A stretch of DNA of 64,000 nucleotides from Primula veris (lineage: Eukaryota; Streptophyta; Magnoliopsida; Ericales; Primulaceae), in assembly GCA_963682055.1 (NCBI GenBank), contig OY821742.1, forward strand, positions 30,475,060 through 30,539,059. The letters are read 5' to 3'. The notes beneath the pieces are model-generated. The model made no database searches, was not told the DNA's origin, and saw nothing but the letters and a program-made list of their open reading frames with translations. Positions 35,805 to 47,257 of the stretch are shown piece after piece. The translations under genes were made by a program, and so were the position numbers. Position 1 is the stretch's first letter; each line of letters opens with the position of its first letter.

Positions 35805-37440
35805 AAATTTATTTTTTGTTTGGAAAGACAGAAAGTAATTATTTTGAGTTTTGACTATTTTTGGGATTTCTACGTTTTGAGAAGAAATAGTTTGGTACAT
35901 ATATTTCTTGTAAAATAGTTGGTGGAGTACTACTTTTTGTCATTATCCCTTAGAAATACTCCTATAATGTTATCTAAAAATGTATGTTTAATCAATATAA
36001 AAATTAGTCACAACTTGCGTACTTCGGAGGGAAGTTTTATGAGTTGTTGTTTTTGCTGGATTTGTTGCGAATAGCCTATTTCCGCTTCTCCATAAATTTA
36101 AGATTGTCGGTCGCTATTCTAAAAGAGGAATTTAGTGATCACATATGGTCGGTGGTCACAAAATCACAACTATCAATGCACATAATATTGAACCAATAAA
36201 TTGTTGTTCCAAAAACAGTGTACTATTTTTGTTGTCGTTGTTAAATAAGGTAAGTATTAACAGCTATAATTTTTTTTTGTTCCTCTCCCATTAGGGCTAA
36301 CTGCATTAACTGGGATGCATGTATATGACATTGAATGCTTTAAACTTAATTTGCCTCTACTTATTTACATTAAGAAGAAATTATTAATTTGTTATCATGT
36401 TACCTCTATCATTGCGGAAAATATCTGTATACATAAATAAAATGATATGAATGTTGATGCCTCAAACAAATCTACATTCGAAAAGACGGAAATATAATTA
36501 ATTATTGATATTAATTCTTATAATCTTCACGATTCATGATTATCTAACTAGAGACTCATCATCTTTTTGGTACTACTATAAATTGAACAGTCGGTACTAT
36601 TTTTTTCCACACCACACCATTCCTACTTTTAAGGTTTGGACTTGGCTGCTCAATTTCAAGGTAACACCTCAACCCCAACTCCTTTTTTTTTCCGGTCACC
36701 CTAACTCATATTTAAGGTCGAACGTGTTGATCAATAACATATATTAGATGTGAACTGTTGGTTTCTGCCTATATCTACTTTAGATTGTATTAAAAAGAAG
36801 ACATTTAGATTTTTTGAGGGAGTTTAATTATGGTGACATCCTATTTTCAAATTTCGTTTCGTTAGGAATCTACCCTTTTAATTTTGCGGTGATATTACAT
36901 TATTATTTTGCTTGGCCTTCATATAAGATGTTCTACTAATGATAATTGCATGTTTTTGTAGAAGAGCTTGTTAGAAGATTTTATAAATTGGCAAATTACC
37001 TTAATCTTGACTGAAACATCATTTTTTTTAATTAAGAGGAAAAATCCCGGAGGCTTTAAATTCAATATATTTTTTTGTTTCTCTTTTATATTTTTAAACC
37101 ATGATTTTATTATTATTATTATATTTGTTAATATTTATATTTTATTCTTCTATTTTAATTAATTAATGTTTTAGGTAATTAGCTAATATCTTAAGGCTTT
37201 TAGGTAAAATCTCGAAAAAGACAGGAGAAGTGAAAATAATTGAGGCACAAATTTAAAAAAATTAAGAATTTGGATAACATAATTGAAAAATCATCGTACA
37301 ACCCTAAGTTGGAGATATTTAACGAAATGTGTCTGATTAAATCATGACATTTCTGTAGGATTACTATTGTTGCAACCTATTGCGGCAACTAATTTGTGCT
37401 TGCACCCTATTGCTGCAAATAATGGGTTCCTATATAACGT

Positions 37441-39300
37441 GGGAATGGGATATCATTTGTTTTTCCTTTCCGTTTTTGGGTAAAATTGAAGTGGTGAATT
37501 AGCATTTATCACGAATAGGATTATTTAATGCTGAAATATGAAATATGAAATGTGTTAATGTCGGAATTATATATAACGTTCGCTACATTATCAATTGAGA
37601 TTTAGTTAATTTTCTAGTTTCCAGTGAAGTGTTATGTGAAGTATAATTTTATATAAACTCAACGGCGCCTCTCTCTATTTCTCTCTCCCTCTCTACTAAA
37701 ACACATAGATATAGATACATATATATGGCGGAAGTTGAGAATGTGATGGTGGAAGCACTACAGGCGGCGGCGGCATCGGCGAAGAAAGATAACCTTTACG
37801 ACGAACTCAAGCTCTTTAACTAATGGACCTTGGATTACATTCAGATAAGTAAATGGTAGAGTCGTTACCCACGATGAATGCCTATTTGTTTTTTGGGGTA
37901 AAAACCCATGGGACGGTCAAAGGTCAATGACGAAGAAAGTCTACCGGAATTGTAGAAAAGTAGTTAGTGGTAGGCCTGAGTTGGAGGTGACGAGAGGCAG
38001 AGAAGAGGATTGCGAAGTGAAGACGAAAGGAGGGATGGTGTGGGTTTTGAGGAAATTGGCAAGATATGGGTGAGAGAAGAAAGAAATAAAGTAGAACGGG
38101 GAGAAAGAGAAGAGTTCTACCCATAGACAAGAGGCCGTCGGCGGTCGACCTCCACGCGAGGCAAGAAGGTATTAGGCTTTAAAGATGGCCGGCGGCTAGA
38201 GGGTTTATATATAGTGAGAGAGCTTTGTGCGAAATACAAAATCCTAGTTTTTCCATAGCCCATCAAAAGGATTCGGTGGGCGCATTTCATAGTTCTTCTA
38301 GTGTAATAAAAAGTTCTAGTTTCTGTACTTGAGCTCACCTTCATCACCTTGCCTTTTTGTTGGGAAAATCAGAGCTTTCACAGTAACGCTTGCTCGAATT
38401 CCCTAATCGAGCTTCTACCAACATTAATCAGCTTCTCAAACACACATGCGCTGCTCTCATAATAGGGTTGTCTCGAAAACCTCTCTTTCCGCTTCTCTTG
38501 TAAATCACTTATTCGGTATATAATTGATTCCATTAGCATATCATTCTCCATTTTCCCTTTTTCATCATCAACATTTTCCCACACAAGCCTTTCTTTTATA
38601 GGAGTTACCGAGGTCAATGCAAGAAAAAGGAAAAGATCAACTCCTAAAGTTGAGAAACTGTGGCTCGTGATGAGAGAGAAATCTCCCATCTCATCTCGTC
38701 TCATTTACTCTTTTCCCTGGCCGCACAAACTGACTTTTGTTAAACTCAATATGTAACTTGCACTTGATCCTGGCGAGAACAGGGCGGTGTCATGGTTGTG
38801 CAACGACGAGTACAAGCCGCCACAATGGGCGGTGTAGTTGGAGAATCCGCAAAGGAACACGATCTCAATCTCATCGATTTTTGCATGAATAATTATATGA
38901 TCAAAAAACACCCAATACATGACACATTTTTGACTTACTGTCAATTAGGACACTTCAAACATATTTTTGAATCATTTCCCAACAACCCTTACTATATAAA
39001 TCGAGAATACAATTTATTGTTTAATTTTTTTTTCTCTTTCATCACGAGCCGCAAAATCTCAACTTCCGTGAGTTGATCTTTTCCTTTCTCTTGCATTGAC
39101 CTCGGTAATTCCTATAAAATAAAGGATTTAGTGGGATAATTTTGATGATAATAAGGGAAAAATGGAGTTTCATATGCTAGTAGAATCAATTACATATTGA
39201 ATAAGTGATTTACCAGAGAAAAGGAACATGCGGTTTCGGGAACAATTAGACCTATTTATAAGATATTCGTTTGAGAAGCTGATAAATCAAGGTGAAAATG
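37441..39300 (+). repeat. R repeat unit, copy B (uninterrupted)
   Basis: This equals 8498-9867 joined directly to 14703-15193, so it shows the empty site of copia-1 (about 38810-38816, GACGAGTACAAGCC). It contains the unknown coding remnant, the CTCGAAAACC landmark and the GGCGGTGTAGTTGG block. Within it, 38530-38660 and 39070-39190 form a loose inverted repeat around GACCTCGGTAA. Confidence 0.85.
37735..38073 (+). pseudogene. Unknown coding remnant, R copy B
   Basis: MAEVENVMVEALQAAAAS is followed by DELKLFN and a stop. Another frame then reads KKVYRNCRKVVSGRPELEV and GGMVWVLRKLARYG up to a TGA at 38071-38073. It is a paralog of 8776-9145 with different breaks. The alanine-rich stretch is intact here but frame-broken in copy A. 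Family unknown. Confidence 0.5.
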
Positions 39301-39339
39301 AGCTAAAACATGGATTTTCCAAACGAAAAGTCAAGGTGG

Positions 39340-41220
39340 TGAAGATGGGACATCATTTGTTTTTGGGTAAAATTGAAGTGGTGAAATAGCATTTATAAAG
39401 AATAGGGTTATTCAATGATGAAATATGAAATATGTTAATGTCTGATTATATATAACGTTCGCTACATTATCAAATGAGATTTAGTTAATTTTCCGGTTTC
39501 CAGTGAAGTGTTATGTGAGGTATAATTTTATGTAGACTCAACGGTGCCTCTCTCTCTATCTCTCTCTCTCTACTAAAACACATATATATAGATACATATA
39601 TATGGCGGAAGTTGAGAATGTGATGGTGGAAGCTCTTCAGGCGGTGGCAGCAGCGGTGAAGAAAGCTCAACTTTACGACGAACTCAAACTCTGTTACTAA
39701 TGGACCTTGGGTTATATTCAGAAGAGTAAAGGGTAGAATCGTTACCGACGAGGCATGCCTATTTGTTTTTTGGGGGTAAAAATCCATGGGATGGCAAAGG
39801 TCAATGATGAAGAAAGTCTACCGGGATTGTAGAGGAGTAGTTAGTGGTAGGCCTAAGGTGGAGGTGACGAGAGTCAGAGAAGAGGATTGCGAAGTGAAGA
39901 CGAAAGGTGGGATGGTGTGGGTTTTGAGGAAATTGGCAAGATATGGGTGAGAGAAGAAAGAAATAGAGTAGAACGGGGAGAAGGAGAAGAGTTCTACCCG
40001 TAGAGAGAGGCCAAATGCGGCCGACCTCCACTCGAGGCAAGAAGGTATTAGGGTTTAAAGATGGACGGCGACTAGGGGTTGTATATATAGTGAGGGAGAT
40101 TTGCGGAAAATACAAAATCCTAGTCTTTCCATAGCCTATCAAAAGGATTCGGTGGGCGCATTTGATAGTTCTTCCAGTGTAACGGAAAGTTCTAATGGTT
40201 TATGTACTTGAGCTCATCTTCATCCCCTTGCCTTTTTGTTGCGAAAATAAGGGCTTTCAAAATATCGCTTGCCCGAATTCCTTACTCGAGCTTCTACAAA
40301 CATTAATCAGCTTCTCAAACACACATGCGTTGTTCTCATTAATAGGGTTGTCTCGAGAACCGCTCTTTCTGCTTCTCTTATAAATCACTTATTCGGTATG
40401 TAATTGATCCCATTACCATATCATTTTCCCTTTTTCATCATAAACATTTTCCCACACAAGCCTTTCTTTTATAGGAATTACCGAGGTCAATGCAAGAAAA
40501 AGGAAAAGATCAACTCCTAAAGTTGAGAAACTGCGGCTCGTGATGAGAGAGAAATCTCCCATCTCATCTCCTCTCATTTACTCTTTTCCCTGATCACACA
40601 AACTGACTTTTGTTAAACTTGATATGTAACTTGCACTTGAACAGGGCGGTGTCATGGTGGTGCGATGACAAGTACAAGCTGCTGCGGTGGGCGGTGTAGT
40701 CGGAGAATCCGCAGAGGAGCTCGATCTCAGTCTCGTCGATTTTTGCATCAATAGTTATATGATCAAAAAATAACCAATACATACCACATTTTTGACTTAC
40801 TGTCAATTAGGACACTTTAAACAGATTTTTGAATCATTGCCCAACAACCCTTACTATATAAACCGAGAATACAATTTATCATTTAATCGTTTTTTCTCTT
40901 TCATCATGAGCCGCAAAATCTCAACTTCCGTGAGTTGTTCATTTCCTTTTCCTTGCATTGACCTCGGTAATTCCTATAAAACAAAGCCTTTAGTGGGATA
41001 ATTTTGATGATAATAAAGGAAAAACGGAGATTCATATGCCAGTGGAATCAATTACATATTGAATAAGTGATTTAACAGAGAAAAGGAAAGAGTGGTTTCG
41101 GGAACAATTAACCCTATTTATAAGATCAGTGAAAATACGTTTAAGAAGCTGATTAATGTAGGTGGAAATGAGCCAAAATATGGTAGAAGGTCGAGTAGAG
41201 AATTCGAGTAGAATCTCGGA
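39340..41220 (+). repeat. R repeat unit, tandem copy D
   Basis: This next R unit follows copy B head to tail, restarting at GACATCATTTGTTTTTGGG. It includes the CT-rich leader, the coding remnant, GGATTCGGTGGGCGC, CTCGAGAACCGCTC, GGCGGTGTAGTCGGAG and the F-box-like tail. It is diverged from the other copies by several percent with small indels. Confidence 0.8.
39602..39950 (+). pseudogene. Unknown coding remnant, R copy D
   Basis: MAEVENVMVEALQAV runs to DELKLCY and a stop. One base out of frame, a longer reading VTNGPWVIFRRVKGRIVTDE continues to CLFVFWG and, after a break, KKVYRDCRGVVSGRPKVEV and GGMVWVLRKLARYG, ending at TGA 39948-39950. This copy keeps the middle section best. Family unknown. 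Confidence 0.5.
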
Positions 41221-41240
41221 TTTTTCAAACGAAAAGTCAA

Positions 41241-42464
41241 GGTGGTGAAGGTGAGTTCATGTACAACCAGCAAAACTTTGGGTTAAAGTGGAAAAATTAT
41301 CAAATGCGTCACCAAATCCTTTTGATGAGCTATGGAAATACTAGAATTACAAATTTCGTGCAAAACCCTATGAGGTATGTTGTACATTTTGGCACGTGCT
41401 AGTTCTTGATCTCAATTTTGAAATTTTTATTGTTTCAGTTAGGCTTGTAATTTGAAGAAGTACTTCTATGGAGTGCAAACATGGTAAATACTGATTTCTG
41501 AAAACTTAAAAGAGATCTTTGTGATGGATGTATTCTTTATGCTTAATTATAATAACTCTCTCATCATTAACGGAGAACAAAGTTGTCTTCTCCGGTCTTC
41601 CCCAAATTCGTCTTTCTCCCCTCTCTCCCTCGCTCCTCTCCTTTTCTCTTTGCCATGGCTGCACCAAGCGACTCTTGTTAAACTCGATCTGTAACTTGCA
41701 CTTGATCGGGTCGTAAAACAGGGCCGTGTGGTGGTTGTGCAATGATGTGTCGCCGTGTCAAGCAGTGTAATCGGATAATCTGCGGAGGATCTGTATCTCG
41801 ATCTCGTCGGTCCAGAGGTGTTTAAACAGGATGCGCCGTGAGTCAACATTGATGGACGGTTGTGGTGATCGCGAGGGTGACGTCGGGGTTGGACGATGAC
41901 GTGTCATTTTCATCAAACACTTCGTGGTCTATGGCTTCGTGAATTTACATATATGGTAGTGTGAATCACGATTAATAACTCTAAATAACACCGTTTATAT
42001 CATTCGTTGTGTGCTTAAAGTACTGGGCATACTCCCTATGCTTGAACTGAATGTCGTACAGATGTCAAGGTGGTCTTGATTTTCTCCATAAGTTGGATGG
42101 CATCGATGAAGAGGATTGCTTGCGTGTTCAACTCCTAATTTCATACTTTTGTTGTACAATGTTCCAGTAAAGAGAAAAAAAAATTCTCCTTTAATGTTCA
42201 AACCTGAGACAAATGTATAGTGAAGTTGTATAAAATTCTTTATAAAAACAAAAAACAAAAAACAAAAAACAAAAAAACTGTTGGTTCTTTATTTTTGCAT
42301 GGTAGAGCTTTCTCAAGGTAAGCAGAAAATGCCATTCCAAATATCTGTCATCTCTAATTTTGTAGTTTTAAATTTATAGTGTGAAACTCAGATGTGATTA
42401 CAGGTAGAAAATAAAGTAATGTCTAGATTGTAATCCGGTTTATAATTAGTTTTTTATGTTTTTT
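41241..42464. other. Mostly unassigned, with a diverged R piece
   Basis: At 41570-41830 a diverged R fragment is recognisable (CTCTTGTTAAACTCGAT, TTGCACTTGATC, GACAGGGCCGTG-like). At 42245-42278 lies a short (CAAAAAA)n run. The remainder shows no gene. The frames at 41506-41849 are antisense readings of the R piece. Confidence 0.45.
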
Positions 42465-43083
42465 ATAATGGGAAGAAATAAGTTTATTACCCTAACTAAT
42501 AGTCATTAACAAAATTGGGATCAAATTATTGAAATTAATAATTAGGGTATCTAACTACATATTTTTTCTAAACTGACTATCTCCGTCAATTTAATTGGAT
42601 GAAAGTTAAGTTTAAATTTCATTTCAGTTCCAAAATTTATAAAACATATGAATTTTACCCGAAAAGTTTATAAATTTATATTTTTAACATAACCATAAAC
42701 AAATAGTTATATATATATATGCATACCCATACATATACATAAAATAGAAATAAAAAACAATATATATATATATATATATATATAAATATAACATTTTTTA
42801 AAAGTTAATTTTTAAAATTTTATTTTATAATAAACTCACTTTAAAAAGTACATACCTTTTACAAAAAAAAATTAAAAAAGTAACTTTTACAAAAAAAAAG
42901 CTAATAACCTGAGACTGCAATAGAATTTAAATTTAACTCCCGTCCAATTGAATTGACGGAGGTCCACAGTTTAAGAAAAAATATGTAGTTCCGTACTTTA
43001 ATTGTTAATGTCAGTAGTTTGATGTTCAATTTATTAATAGCTGTTAATTGAGAACACTAAACCTATTTTTTCCAATACGAAAT
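42465..43083. mobile_element. Foldback / long-TIR MITE
   Basis: Arms of about 160 bp at 42465-42625 and 42912-43083 are inverted matches: CTCCGTCAATTTAATTGGA on the left pairs with TCCAATTGAATTGACGGAG on the right, and ACTACATATTTTTTCT with AGAAAAAATATGTAGT. The spacer is AT-rich with (TA)n runs at 42705-42785. There is no coding sequence. Long inverted ends suggest a Mutator-like or foldback MITE; the target-site duplication is not resolved. Confidence 0.6.
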
Positions 43084-43702
43084 CAAAGATTTTCATTTCA
43101 AAAGAAGTGATGTTACTCATCCAAAGTTAACATATTATTAAAAACAGCCTTCTCGGCTGACTATTGACTACAAAATTATTTAATATCTAAGTTTCAGTTC
43201 ATCAACAACAATTTATGAGCGAAAAGCTGTCTTTAAAGCTGTAAGAATACATCCCAAACTAGAAATTTTTTAGCGACTGACCGATGGAGAACTAAATTAT
43301 GTTTATTATTTTCCTTGGGAACTAGACTATTAATTATTCTTTCACAAAAAAACAAAAAATATTACTACGCAAATTAACATTTAATAGATTGTAAAATATC
43401 AATTAGGAGATAACAGTTTGAATGAGTAGTCTGGATTATATGTACTAGGTGTATTAGTACTCACTCTTTTTAGTCTTCATATCGTTGAAATTTTTCCGGA
43501 AATTACAGAGTTCGTTTGGAATTGAATTATGATAAGTAGGCCTGGTAGTTCAATATCGACATAATTAAGTAGCCTTGATAGTTCAATATTGACACATACA
43601 ACGCTCTGAATAAATGAAGGATATAACTCATGAATTATTACTTACCCAAGAATTACCGAAAATATTGTGATTTAGCATTTGCTTGTTGATCCTCTACCAT
43701 CT
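43084..43702. other. Unassigned region
   Basis: AT-rich, no gene seen. It may be the terminal part of the CACTA element carrying the fragment at 43703-43951, but no clear CACTA end was found. Confidence 0.3.
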
Positions 43703-43951
43703 TCAGCTTTTCAGCCAATGCAAGAGCCGGTTTTCACCAAAATCAGCGCGTTGACCCGCCTCGTAGGCCTCTTGTATGAGTTCTGCATGAGTGCGTTTTC
43801 CTGTGACCGGGGATGTAGGCTTTGGACCATGTCCTAAACCGCAAAGAAAGCCTGATTTGCTTCCAAATGTCAACACGGACAACTGCTTGTATGTGAGGTT
43901 TCTTCCCTCCATCTGTGCCTTCTTCTTGCGTTCTTTCAAGCTCTCCTACAA
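43703..43951 (-). pseudogene. CACTA (En/Spm) transposon protein fragment
   Basis: The minus-strand reading SLKERKKKAQMEGRNL, then FGSKSGFLCGLGHGPKPTS and a helical tail (ELIQEAYEAGQ), matches the conserved GxKSGYxxGLGHGPKP signature of the plant En/Spm-associated protein, a DNA-binding partner of the transposase. Only about 80 residues remain. A possible CACTA terminus in the right orientation lies at 54050, with copia-2 inserted between, so both may belong to one element. Confidence 0.55.
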
Positions 43952-43959
43952 TAAGCACC

Positions 43960-44809
43960 ATTGGTAAGTTGTCATGCCGTCGAATTATCATTAAGTAGCT
44001 GACATGCAATAGACGAAAGAAGAGATAGCCTCAGGTGAAATTCTCTAGCATTTTTGTCCATCCAAGATTTATCACTCTCTTCAGTGAGTGGTTTCATAGA
44101 ACTCTGTAAATTCACGATCTTCCTGTGAAACGGTAATTCGCTGAGAAAAATAAACTTAAATTCATATTTGGCGAAAGAATGAAAAGAATAAGGGAGTAAC
44201 ATAAAGTGGGTCTGATATAAAATTAAAAAAGACTAACAAAAGACTCAATAAATTTGTAATATGTGAGACACTCTTGAAATTCAGTAAATCTTAGGGCATT
44301 CTTTTACAAATATTCCAAAGTATGAAAGTATTTTTCAGATTAAATGACAAAATTAACAATCACCAAAAGGTAGAAGAAAGACAATACTAAACCGATATTA
44401 TTAAAATGAAAGAATGACTAATCACAAGTATTTAAGCTTTCAGACACAAGATGTTAATTAGTTCACAATCTACGTGAACATAAAATTCTAACTTCCCAGA
44501 TCCTAAATGTTCTTTGACGAAATTTATAAATTACTTAACCCATACTTAAACTGAATCCAACTTCTATCCATGTAAGACAGTTTAAATCTGCTTTTAACCG
44601 AGTAAACCGTAGAGCAATAATTTCACCAAAATCTTTTCCAACTAAATGATACAAAAACAACATGTACTAATTTGTATTTAGACATTTGTTTAGATCAATA
44701 TATAAGCACAATAGTGTTTACATAGTCAGAAAGGGAATATATAAGTAGGATATGTAGAATTTAAGGAGAATTTGAGATCAATATTTAAATCACAACATAA
44801 ACGGAATAT
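43960..44809. other. Flank of copia-2
   Basis: AT-rich and without a recognised gene. It is directly continuous with 53281 onward once copia-2 and one target-site copy are removed, and may be CACTA interior. Confidence 0.35.
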
Positions 44810-44814
44810 GCCTC

Positions 44815-45915
44815 TGAAATTCTTATCCGCTGTTCTAGTTGCAGTTATTTAGTTAGATTTCAAGTACAGTTGCAACTGAGATTGGAAACTAAGTATAATG
44901 ATGAACATAACTGGAATTATTAAATGTACTTAAATTAAATCACACACACAATTAACAAAAGTGTTTACCCAACTAGGCTACGTTTCCGTAGCACTCAACC
45001 AGATTAATGATATTATAATAGTTTACAATATAGGATTCAAATTTTAATGAAAAACTCTCGAACTCACTCTACATTTTTCTGCCTATCTCTATATTGCTCC
45101 TATCTTATAACTATCACTCAAAATATCAATGGTATCCCAACATTGTTTTTTGTTTTAAAAGCTTATTGTGTATTCTCTAAAATTTGAGTTCTTTATAATT
45201 TAAAACACACACTTTTTACAAGCAAGGCTATTAACTTTTTAAAAAGTAAAAACCATCTTTTTTCTTCGAGAACTTGTTGATTGATTTGGACTCTTCTAAT
45301 TGATCTCAATCTTTCCATACTTGCACGAGATAAAGCTGCAATTGATTGATCTCAATCTTCATATTAATACTTGTTAATAGACTAGCTTGATAATAAGAGT
45401 TACTATTTTCTTATACAAGTAACATATAAAACAATATCTTTTTAATGATACAATCTTAATATAACGTGAATCCATAACTCCATTTATTTAATCTAATTAG
45501 ATCATTGCTGATTTGGAGACACATATATTGAATAAAGAGATAAAGACATTGCATAATAAAAGAGATTTAGTTTCCACAATAAAGGGAACATTATCTTCTT
45601 TAACTAATCTTCATATATCTTTTAAAAAAACCCCATTCTTTATCACTTTAATATTCTCAATAAATATAAACTGAATCTTTTTAAACATGTGAGAATATAT
45701 CCTGCATACTCTAATTCACATAAAAGACTTTAAAGATCGAGTAAATGCAGTTTAGACAGAATTAGACAGAATCCTACGTATTGGCAGGTTAGAACTGTAG
45801 TTGCAACCTCACCTATAAACATTATACTGTCTTAAATCTTAACAATCAACTTGGATTATTTTGTTCAAACCAATTGATAACCAAGAGTTAATAGGCCAGA
45901 AATATGGTCATAACA
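44815..45915 (-). repeat. copia-2 3' LTR
   Basis: TGTTATGACC to GAATTTCA on the minus strand. It aligns over its whole length with 52174-53275, with scattered substitutions and small indels, including about 20 bp of GTTGCAACTGAGCTTGCAAC-type sequence missing near 45800. Confidence 0.9.
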
Positions 45916-45926
45916 ATCTCCCCATT
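45916..45926 (-). other. copia-2 polypurine tract
   Basis: AATGGGGAGAT on the minus strand abuts the 3' LTR start. A second purine run, GAGGGGGAGAAAAATGAG, lies upstream at about 46245-46262; multiple purine tracts are typical of long-LTR copia elements. Confidence 0.8.
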
Positions 45927-47257
45927 TGTCATTGGATTTGACAAATAATATGAGTTTATTCAAAACAGCTCCCCCTGTAAATTTGTTAGCACATACAGTC
46001 TCCACTGTATTTTATCAATGCAATGATTTTGAGTTAAACACTTAATCTCTCCATGCAAGTTAGAATTGAAGATAATTTATAAACTCAAATAACCATCCAT
46101 TCATCACTGTTACAGAACTTATTCAATCATTAAGAAACATAGTTCAGAAATAAGTTGCAGAACAAGTATAAAGCCAAAAATACCGGCACAAGATAATTTT
46201 AACACATAATTTACAGAAATTGAAATAAACATAAAGCATAAACTCTCATTTTTCTCCCCCTCTTTGTCACAGCCAGAACAAACTAGGTCAAAAAGGTCTT
46301 CTAGACTGAGGAGTTCTTGTAGAAACAGGTTGATTTTGAGGAGAAGTAGACATGGTTGGATCTGAGGTTGCAACTGGACTTGGAACACGAGAAATACGGT
46401 TTTTTTAGAAAAATAGAGTTTTTAATAAGAAATAGAGCGAGATAGTACTTCTGATTTGTGTTGGTTTAGTCTAGTAAAGCATAAGCTTAAATAGCAATTA
46501 TGCCCAAATCTTTTAAATTATGAAAAGATATACCCAAATCCTTTTTTTGAACGAATTTTCCCCAAAGATAGGCACATTCATTTCAACAGATATTCCAATT
46601 AAAAAAAAAAGCATCAAGATTCTGTTTAAGATAAATACAGCAAAGAATAAAAGATGTACATTCTGATTTATGAGTAATTGAAGAAATAAAGGAAACTTGA
46701 CTTGTTTAAAAAAAAAACACAATAATAGATATTATAGAATTTTAAACACAAGATACTAACAATTTACTCAAGAATATATATTTCTCATAGGATATTCATT
46801 CAATAAAAATTAAGACTGAGAACTTATATTGACCAAATCTGTTTTTCCTCTACACAAAAATTGGTTTGATCATCTCAGCAAGGAAAGAGTATAAGAGATG
46901 TCAAAAACAATTCAAGAATTTGTCTTGACTTTATCATTTTAATTCACTTAGCAAACCAGCATATGCTGACTTTGATCATAAGCAATATGACTTTCTTTTT
47001 AAGGTTACTGATTTTTCTGTTTTCTAAACAAGGTTGTAACTGTGGTTGCAACTGAGCTTGCAACTGAATATAAAATATGCACTTTGTGCTTGCAACTCTA
47101 TTAGCAGAGCGATTTTAGGACAAGTTATCCCACATCTATTTTTGAGACATCAACCAACGGCTTTTTCAAGACAAAAACATCATAGCTCAATCGAGACTTA
47201 TCTTAGACACAAAATGTATTGATGTTTCTCACAGAAAAGCATACATAGAAATAGTAT
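45927..47257 (-). other. copia-2 region between RNase H and 3' LTR
   Basis: This 1.33 kb holds no intact frame. A short reading TMSTSPQNQPVSTRTPQ near 46300-46360 follows a GTTGCAAC motif. In Sireviruses this position can hold an envelope-like frame, but I see no signal peptide or membrane protein that would justify that call. Confidence 0.4.

Larger units (their letters stand above)
31008..37440. repeat. Segmental duplication, copy B
   Basis: This matches 1-7380 in the same orientation. 31008-35803 is about 99.9% identical to 1-4796. At 35804 the sequence jumps to the equivalent of 5695 within a run of T. From there to 37440 identity drops to roughly 98%, and copy B has about 25 bp absent from A near 36870. 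At 37440 it jumps from the equivalent of 7380 to that of 8498, so the foldback element is absent. Frames at 31585-31779, 32867-33106 and 34685-34909 equal those of copy A. Confidence 0.95.

Noticed and set aside
45927..47257. Possible envelope-like gene downstream of copia-2 pol
   Set aside because: The region is long enough for a Sirevirus-type frame, but no continuous frame, signal peptide or membrane pattern is visible.
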